Shown piece by piece: positions 57,164 to 64,000 of a stretch of DNA of 64,000 nt; positions within the stretch are counted from its first letter, which is position 1, and each line of letters starts with the position of its first letter. Both the position numbers and the translations under genes were made by a program. Under the pieces are notes generated by a model. It searched no databases. It saw only the letters and a program-made list of their open reading frames with translations, and was not told the origin of the DNA. The stretch spans positions 185,984,449 through 186,048,448 of the forward strand of contig NC_081411.1 in the NCBI RefSeq assembly GCF_030272615.1, written 5' to 3'. This DNA is from Cryptomeria japonica (taxonomy: Eukaryota; Streptophyta; Pinopsida; Cupressales; Cupressaceae).

Positions 57164-58644
57164 TGTACGCAGGAAAAGTGGGCGAATAAAACTTAATATG
57201 TGAAAATTTAGTTAAATTACTAGTCCACACACACACATAGGACTTCTTGGTGCAAGCTATGGAGTAACGTAGTATTACTCAGCTTCCCAAGGAGGGTCCC
57301 ATGGTTCTCTATCTCACAATGTCCCTCAAACCAACGTTTTTGCTCTCAGATTACTGAGCAAAATGGTTTAGGGATGGCAAATATGAGAACGAGAGATGCT
57401 TTTTTAGATTTTAGTATGATATGGATGTTAAGCTAGGCATGATTCTAAAATGCAATAATCTAAATGATAAGATGACAAGATTAGTATGAATACTATCTTA
57501 GCATACTATATTTAGTCTATGATTGAGCTAAAATGATAAATAAATTACTCTAAACATGCATATTTAGTCTAATTTTGATCTAAAGAGAGGCTAAATGATG
57601 AGCATAAAGATGATATGAAAGCTTGAAAGAATTTGAGCATAAGTGTGATGCTTCAAATTTGAAAGATGATTGTTAAAAATGGAGGAATGAGAGCTCTATT
57701 TATAGCACAAACAGGGCAATGGATGGTCAAGATTGAATGGTTTAATCAAGGGCCAGGTTTGAAAGTTGGGAATCCGTGTGCACGATTTGCACCAATGAAA
57801 TGGTGACAAGTGTCAACATAGGATTAGGTTGAGAGAAGAGGTTGGAGGCATTAAAGGCCTGAGAAGACCTCATGGTTATCTAAAGGCTAAGGGTCAAGTC
57901 TAAATTAAGATTATCCACTGGATTAAGAGTTAATCCAAGGATAAACCTTTGTGCAAATGATTAAGAGATAATCATGGTCAAATCATTAATGCCCTGATGA
58001 GACCTTTGGGTTGGGTAGAGGTTGAGTCAAAACAAATGTTTTAACCATGTGGGAGGGTTTGAATTAACCATTAATGGTTATTGGAGACTTTGGGGATTAA
58101 GTGGTTGAAGGTTGGAAGCCTTCAATGGTTTTCAAAGACTTTAAGGGTTTTGGTGGTTGAAGGTTGAAAACCTTTAATGGTTATCCAAGACTTTGGGCCA
58201 TTTGAGAAGTGACCTCCCTTTGCTTAGGGATGTGACAAAGTTTAGAGGAGGGTTAGATTAATTAAAATCGATTAGAAGATTCTAGAAGGGATTAGGAAGG
58301 GGTTTGGGATTTTGCAAGTGGATGGGGGATAATAGAATTTTAATTGAATTAAAAGATTTAATTCAATTTGGTTATAATTTGGGGAAATTAAATAAATTAG
58401 ATTTATTCAATTTAGGATAACTATTTAATTAAATTTGAATTTAATTAAAAGTGGCTAGGGGGATTTAATTGAATAAAATGATTTATTCATTTAATGGTAT
58501 GGTGAATTTTATTTAAATAAATTGAATAATTTATTTAACAAAATAGAAGAATGTGGATAATTTAATTAAATTGGATTTAATTAAATAGGGAAATGAACAT
58601 AAAAATATTCATTTTAGGAATATGGTCATTTTTATATGTCTACA
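57164..58644 (-). repeat. Gypsy A 5' LTR
   Basis: 1481 bp, TGTACGCAGG to GTCTACA in plus coordinates. CTATAAATAG (minus strand, 57704-57695) is the likely TATA box for gag-pol transcription. It is uninterrupted and retains the empty copia C target GATAA. Confidence 0.95.
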
Positions 58645-58649
58645 GTATT

Positions 58650-59236
58650 TACCTTTAGTTTATCTAATCACAAGAACTATTTAAATCAAATTCCAAAAAT
58701 CAAATTACGAGTCCACATAATCCCTATAAAGTTGTTTAAGCACAACTTCCATAAATAAAATTTCAAGTCCACATAATATATAAAGTATGCAAAAAATATA
58801 TATGATATAATGTACACAAAATATAATTTCACATAATTTCAAGTCCACATAATATCTAATGGGCACAATGCACATAAAGTATGCACATAATATATATGAT
58901 CTAATCCTATTATGCAACTATCCATATATATAAAGTATGTGTGCACGTGTAAACAAATATGTAAAGTCCATAAAATAGTACATATCAGAGCCAAATAAAC
59001 AGTAAAATTTCAAGTCCACATAATCCATGTAATATCTAATCCATATATATATCTGGATGGTAACATGATGAACTCCACATAATATCTAATGTGCACAAAA
59101 TATATAAAGTATGCACAAAATATATATGATCTAATCCTATTATGCAACTATCCATATATATAAAGTATGTGCATGTGTAAACAAATGTGTAAAGTCCATA
59201 AAAAAGTACATATCAGAGCCAAATAAATAGTAAAAT
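58650..59236. repeat. Transposon spacer with a 230-bp tandem duplication
   Basis: Two copies of a unit with GATCTAATCCTATTATGCAA at 58899 and 59129 (period 230). Both contain AAGTCCACATAATATCTAAT and CATATCAGAGCCAAATAAA. It lies just downstream of the stop codon of the minus-strand second gene. No coding region. Confidence 0.8.
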
Positions 59237-60410
59237 CTAAGTGCTATCATTAATAACATCCTGTGGTCTCTTGTACCCTGGACGTGGTCCAGATCCACCT
59301 ATCTCATGTTGTACAAGGAAAATATAATATTAAAATATTACTTGAAATTAACTATTAAAAGAATAATTTATCGAATATAGTAGAATTCATAAATTAAGTT
59401 ACAAACTTACCATATGCTCATCAGATCCTCTAGCAGTATCTCTCTTGTCCCTGGGATGTGGTCCAAATCCACCCGTCTCATGTTGTACAATAAAAAAATA
59501 ATATTAAAATATTATTTGAAATTAACTATTAAAAAGAATCATTTATCAAATATAGTAGAATTCCTAAATTAAGTTACAAACTTACCATATGATCATCAGA
59601 TCCTCTAGCAGTATCTCCTCTAGTAGTATCAACACCAAATGTAGTGCTAGCTAACTCCTGTACAAGGTCAAATTCAAAGTGTCCAATTAAATCTTAAATT
59701 AAGAGTCAAAATAAGATCAAATTAAGTATTACATATTAATACCTCAAAGATGTCGATGTGCGTTCAAATTGGCTCTAATCAAAATTATGAGGATAACCTA
59801 TCCTAATGGTAGTGTCCACTTGCATACATGCATTTAATGAAATCATATTTAGTGAACATATATATGTGTACTAAATAATTTCAAGTTAAGTTACAATGTT
59901 GTAAGAGTTCATATTTAATTTAAGAATTATAAGATACATACCATAGATGGTGTCACAGTAGTCAGACCCTCTTCTCGATGTGATGTAGAGGGTCCCTCAT
60001 GACCTGAATCCTGGAGAAAGAAGCATTCAATGTATCAACATGAAAATTTATATAGTATACGATGATAACATATTAACTTAAAAAGATAGTACAATGTCTA
60101 GATAGAAATTTATACTATACCCCATAAGGTGTGTCGAGTTGTGTTCCAGTAGATGCAATATTGACTCTAATATTAGGTGTAGTTCTTATCTACATAAACA
60201 AAATTTATTTAATGGAGTATTAGATTGTATAAAAAAAAAAGATGCACTTAGTTTATACCTATATTTAATGAAGTATTAAAAGATTGACATGTACATGTAT
60301 ATATATCTATACCTGGTCAAGATGAACATCCGAGCAAACAAAATCCATATAAGATGTCATCATACTATCATCTGCTACATCATGCTCAGCTGGAACTGTA
60401 GTACGGATTT
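59237..60410 (-). pseudogene. Second transposon gene, at least seven small exons, 5' truncated
   Basis: Exons read on the minus strand with GT-AG borders, nearly all multiples of three in phase 0: about 60410-60313 (TTVPAEHDVADDSMM), 60189-60121, 60010-59942 (DSGHEGPSTSHREE), about 59818-59743 (contains a stop), 59657-59586, 59476-59411 and 59302-59237 (ends TAG). The product is Ser/Thr/Asp-rich with no known domain. Exons 59476-59411 and 59302-59237, with their introns, are a 174-bp tandem duplication. The first readable exon begins right at the edge of the inner inverted repeat, so the true 5' end may have been lost when that repeat formed. It converges on the transposase gene. Function unknown. 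Confidence 0.55.
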
Positions 60411-61045
60411 CAATGATAGTGTGGTAAATCGATGCAATCTATCTTTTTTTTATAGTAACTGTTATTTAGAAACGGGGGCCTGTTATTAAATCCAACAAAC
60501 AAAAAATGGAACGGGCCCCTGTTTTATAAATGAGAACGGGGACCCGTTCTATAAAATTTGAATCCACAACCTGTCACTTGCCTCGGGATTAGGATCAGGA
60601 TAGGCCTAGGATGGCCACACCTGACACATGAACCTGCAAATTCAAAGCTCCATGAATGAAAGCACAAATATGAACATGTCAAATAGTTTACGAGCCTCTA
60701 ATCAGAGAATTTTTATACCAAATTAAAACCCATTTCAGATTATACTGTCTAGATTCTAAATATGTAAATTTATTTTAAAATTGATTATTTTAAATATTTT
60801 TCATTTAATTTATACTAAATCAGTTCCATAAATTTGAAATATTAACCAATTTTATTAATTTAATAACTTTTTTATTTTAATGAATTTTGAAAAAAAAATT
60901 ATATGTCATCAATCTACACAAAATTCTTTTCTATTTAAAAAAAAAAATTCAAAAAATGCTAAGTTTGCGTCAAATTATGTGGGTCGTACACGTCAAATTT
61001 TTAAAAAGATAATTACGGCCATTAAAAAATTAATTTAAAAAAATT
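60405..61045 (-). repeat. Right inner inverted repeat, about 640 bp
   Basis: Reverse complement of 29110-29746, with most bases identical. Its inner edge directly abuts the first visible exon of the second gene, just as the left copy precedes the transposase gene. Confidence 0.85.
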
Positions 61046-61129
61046 ATGTTTACTTTTCTCTCTTTTTTATTTTTTATGCAAAACTAAATCCTTTAGGTGT
61101 GGATATGTTAAATGATACATAGGATATTC

Positions 61130-61935
61130 ATAAGTTTTTTAAAAATATAATAATAGGACCAACTATGGACCTATTATGCAATGTCATGGCATAGTAGGAC
61201 CTATTATGCCATCATGGCATAATAGGTCCATAATTGGTCCTATCATACTAAGTAAACATGTTGAATTAGCATAGTTTCAGTGTTGGAGATGAATTAGATG
61301 ATGAAGTTGGCAATTTTCGAGAAAATCATGTCATGTTGTGGCTTAGTAGGTCCTATTATGGCATAATAGGTGGACTATTATGCAATGTCATGGCATAATA
61401 GGACCTATTATTCCATGATGGCATAATAGGTCCTATTATGCCATGACATGACATAATAGGACCAAATATGGATCCATTATGCAATGTCATGGCATAATAG
61501 GACATATTATGCCATCATGGCATAATAGGTCCATAATTGGTCCTATCATACTAAGTAAACATGTTGAATTAGCATAGTTTCAGTGTTGGAGATGAATTAG
61601 ATGATGAAGTTGGCAATTTTTGAGAAAATCATGTCATGTTGTGGCTTAATAGGTCCTATTATGGACCTGTTATGCCATGATGGCATAATAGGTGGACTAT
61701 TATGCAATGTCATGGCATAATAGGACCTATTATGCCATGATGGCATAAAAGGTCCTATTATGCCATGACATGATATAATAGGACCAACTCTGAACCCATT
61801 ATGCAATGTCATGGCATAATAGGACATATTATGCCATCATGACATAATGTGTCCTATTATGCCATGACATGACATAATGTGTCCATAATTGATCCTTTTA
61901 TACCATCACATGACATAATAGGACCATAATAGAAC
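61130..61935. repeat. Palindrome-rich repeats of ATGGCATAATAGG, in a 303-bp tandem duplication
   Basis: The word CATGGCATAATAGG and its complement CCTATTATGCCATG recur about 25 times, giving many overlapping small palindromes. A larger unit is duplicated with period 303 (CATACTAAGTAAACATG at 61244 and 61547), including GTGTTGGAGATGAATTAGAT. The array is in the right subterminal region of the transposon, with no counterpart at the left. Confidence 0.9.
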
Positions 61936-62079
61936 CTTTATGCCATGACATGGCATAAACCTAAGCCTAAACTTTGATATCTAAAATTTCAAGAGTAATG
62001 TTAATTACTTTTAAGGTTATACTAATTTAGTGGTAACTTTTGTATTGCCTAATGAGGATTAAGAACAATTTAGGTACAT

Positions 62080-62310
62080 ATGTTTAGTTTTATTTCGATT
62101 TCCTTTTTGAACATTTTTGTTTTTGTTTTGATTTCATTTTTCATTTTTTTTTTGTTTCGATTTCATTTTCGTTTTGGTTTTTGTTTCGATTTCGTTTTCA
62201 TTTTTGTTTTTGTTTCGATTTCGTTTTCAATTTTGTTTTTGTTTCAATTTCGTTTTCATTAAATTTTTTTTCTTTCGATTTTCTTTTTGTTTTTGTTTCA
62301 ATTTCATTTT
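62080..62310. repeat. T-rich minisatellite, TTTTCGTTTTCATTTTTGTT type
   Basis: Imperfect 18-30 bp units of the kind TTTCGATTTCGTTTTCAT, TTTTGTTTTTGTTTCGATT. The plus-strand open frame (Phe/Ile/Ser-rich) is a product of this repeat. Confidence 0.85.
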
Positions 62311-62771
62311 CATTATGATGATTCTGAGATACCTAATTTGATATTTTGTTTTGTTAATTATCTAGGTTTGGTTTTGATTTCTAAATTTGTTGATTAGGGT
62401 TTACGGTTAACTGTTAAAGAATATTTCAGATCAAAATCAAGAATTTACAAATATAAAAACTAATTTCTTTATAGGCTACTTTTAAAAAAAATAAAATAAT
62501 ACAAAAAAAACTAAATAATACACAAAAAAATAAGAAAAATATACAAGAAAATTATGAAATGTGAAAATAGATGATTGAATGTATACCTGGGATAGTGGTG
62601 GAGGCTTGAAATGTAAACAACAACATGGAGGCCCATTTTTGATCTCCTCTTGTCAATTTACTGTCATGGTGAAAATGAAAAATTTGCCCAAAAAAAATAG
62701 TAAAAATACAATTTAAAAATGGGGGCCCATTTTGCGAAGCACATTTTCCAACACGCAAACTTCCATGAATT
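62311..62771. other. Right subterminal part of the transposon, no gene
   Basis: AT-rich. The minus-strand open frame 62857-62552 crosses the transposon end and is chance. GGGGGCCCATTTTGCG at about 62718-62733 resembles the GGGCCCCCAT motif in the inner repeats. Confidence 0.5.
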
Positions 62772-62797
62772 TGTGACTCATTAGCTTGCACATACCC
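62772..62797 (-). repeat. Right terminal inverted repeat
   Basis: Ends TTGCACATACCC, the complement of GGGTATGTGCAA; pairs with 28727-28752. Confidence 0.65.
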
Positions 62798-64000
62798 AGT
62801 ACTCATCATCATTCCACCAATTTGGTTTGACCTTTGCTTTGTATGGAAGATTGTCAAGAATTGTTATGATCTTGTTTTCCACTAGCTTCTTGAAAGTTGA
62901 TTCAAGTGGTTCTCCCAATGAGGTGTATTTCCTTCATGGTTTGGAGGTTGTTTGAGTATTCATTTGGTTGTTTGTAGAACTCGATCTAGAAAAAATGATT
63001 TTGGGTCGCACTGTATTAGCATCAACAACATCATCATTGGTTGTGTTCTTGTTTTTGTTCAAAAATCTTGGCTTGTCTTTTCCTTTAAAGTCCTCTTTTT
63101 TTTCTTTGAATATCTTAATTACTCCTTGCTCAATTAAGACCTTTTCTATTGCTAAGCCTTTTTCAATGATGTCCTTGAAGGTGGACAAACAAGATTTTCT
63201 TAGATCATAACCAATTTCTCTATGGAAATTCTGGGTGAACATCTCCACCATTTGTTTTTGTGGAATTTCACAAGAGCATCTATTGGCTATATTTCTCCAT
63301 CTTTGTAAAAATGATGAAAAAGATTCTCCCTCCATTTTCTTAGTGTTGCACAAAGTGGTAACAGATATGTCTGTCTCTATGTTGTATGAGAAATGTTGGA
63401 TAAATGCCTCTGCTAAATCACCCCATGACTTAATTCCAAGTGGAAGTAGGGAGAACCATTCCATAGCTTGATCACCTAAGCTCTATGGAAAGAATCTCAT
63501 CAGATATGTCTCTTTTGCTGCTACCTCAATGCAAGCTGTGAAAAAGTATCTTATATGTGCCTTAGGGTCTCCTTTGCCTTTGTACTTATCGAACTTAGGT
63601 GTCACGAAATGTGTAGGAAAAGGAGGCATTGGAATGATTTTGTCAAATGGATAGGGACATATGTCTCTCATTGTGTAAGCTGGCTTTGGTGTATTTATGT
63701 CCTCCATTTTCTTTTGTAAGTCCTTAATTTGCTTCTCCAAATTGTTCTTAGGTGGAGATAAACTTCTTAGACTATATCCCATGCCTGAGCCACTAGGTGG
63801 GGGCAAAGCATACTACATATATGGATGATATTGATCATACACATGTTCATATGGAGGAGGTCTATAATGATGTTGCGTATATGGACCACTTGGTATGGAG
63901 TCATGATGAGGAATTGAATATTTGTTTTGTCCATGTATACCATACTTTGTAGGCATGTCATGAGTTTGTTCTAGTGTGTTGCCCCCAAATTTGACATGGG
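62798..64000 (-). pseudogene. Gypsy B gag, N-terminal part (right of the transposon), runs off the window
   Basis: From the right edge leftward: a Pro/Tyr-rich start region (63960-63770), then SGSGMGYSLRSLSPPKNN, a coiled-coil-like stretch (LEKQIKDLQKKMEDI), PKFDKYKGKGDPKAHIRYF, a stop at 63483, MEWFSLLPLGIKSW, FIQHFSYNI, FLQRWRNIANRCS, and a Lys-rich linker with KPRFLNKNKN. It ends with PNWWNDDEY at about 62802, where the transposon begins. The codon run continues at 28726 with CEYHKRKGH. It is homologous to gypsy A gag (PKFDKYDGKSDP, FITHYSYNI, LFLQHWRCMVSR). The remainder, with the primer site and 5' LTR, should follow past 64000. Confidence 0.85.

Larger units (their letters stand above)
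33494..58644 (-). mobile_element. Gypsy A, complete Tat-type Ty3/Gypsy element with antisense PMD gene
   Basis: Flanked by perfect 5-bp duplications GTATT (33489-33493 and 58645-58649). Sense strand is minus: 5' LTR 58644-57164, primer site, leader of about 3.8 kb, gag, protease, G-patch region, reverse transcriptase, RNase H, a second (archaeal-type) RNase H, integrase, then a plus-strand PMD gene, a polypurine tract and the 3' LTR (40973-33494, split by copia C). Without copia C it is about 19.2 kb. The LTRs are 1481 bp each, and I count about 24 differences (1.6 percent). An archaeal-type RNase H before the integrase and an extra ORF between pol and the 3' LTR point to the Tat clade. Confidence 0.9.
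28727..62797 (+). mobile_element. DNA transposon with long inverted repeats, possibly Sola-like, split by gypsy A
   Basis: The element spans 34,071 bp, of which gypsy A (33494-58644) is a later insertion; the original element is about 8.9 kb. It has outer inverted ends (GGGTCAATGCAAG... and, at the right in complement, GGGTATGTGCAAG...; about 17 of the first 25 positions agree), a 4-bp AGTA duplication, and inner inverted repeats of about 640 bp. It carries a plus-strand DDE/D transposase gene and a minus-strand second gene. The flanks rejoin into gypsy B gag at ...NDDEY/CEYHKRK..., defining the ends exactly. Four-base duplications and a DFAENY/WSDNC transposase fit the Sola superfamily, but I could not test that. 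Confidence 0.75.

Noticed and set aside
62080-62262. Plus-strand Phe-rich membrane-like small protein
   Set aside because: It is a read-through of a T-rich minisatellite, with no codon conservation or context.
28727-62797. Interpreting the inverted 640-bp segments as two independent solo insertions
   Set aside because: The flanking gag rejoins cleanly across the whole interval, the AGTA duplication is present, and both segments are oriented symmetrically around the genes, so one element is simpler.

Overview
The window looks like nuclear DNA of a seed plant, most likely a gymnosperm such as a conifer. This is inferred from the very low gene density, the AT-rich repeat-filled spacers, the deeply nested LTR retrotransposons and a Tat-type Ty3/Gypsy family carrying an antisense plant mobile domain (PMD) gene. 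The species cannot be named from the sequence. Only one host gene looks functional: a four-exon GMC oxidoreductase gene (HOTHEAD / mandelonitrile-lyase-like, 544 codons) on the minus strand at 12216-15656. A decayed copy of its 3' end lies about 11 kb away (about 760-1410).

Left part (1-18164): an LTR fragment, the GMC pseudogene, a LINE ORF1 remnant, old AT-rich sequence, then an insertion of about 5.1 kb (about 6327-11445). That insertion splits a tandem repeat and carries a dyad-rich minisatellite, a tRNA-derived SINE with clear target duplications, and a decayed gene ending in small phase-0 exons. The intact GMC gene and its AT-rich upstream region follow.

Right part (18165 to the window end) reads as a nest of six elements, each inside the one before. 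(1) Copia A: LTR, primer site and gag start, 18165-19182. (2) Copia B: LTR, primer site and gag start, 19183-20836. (3) Gypsy B, minus strand: its LTR at 20837-21648, an antisense PMD gene and degenerate pol/gag up to 28726; its gag resumes at 62798 and runs off the window. (4) A DNA transposon, 28727-62797, flanked by the 4-bp duplication AGTA, with terminal inverted repeats starting GGGT, internal inverted repeats of about 640 bp, a DDE/D transposase (possibly Sola-like) and a convergent multi-exon second gene. (5) Gypsy A, 33494-58644, with perfect GTATT duplications, 1481-bp LTRs, a tRNA-Lys primer site, gag-pol on the minus strand and an antisense PMD gene with its own TATA box and intron. 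(6) Copia C, 34663-40656, inserted in one LTR of gypsy A, with 885-bp LTRs and one gag-pol frame broken by two stop codons.

The right halves of elements 1 to 3 should lie beyond position 64000. The most unusual signals are the transposon whose excision restores a gag reading frame, the arrays of a TAGCGC(A/G)T motif present in the same sense upstream of both gypsy A genes, and a premature-stop load in gypsy A that is far above what its LTR divergence predicts. All divergence counts were made by eye.
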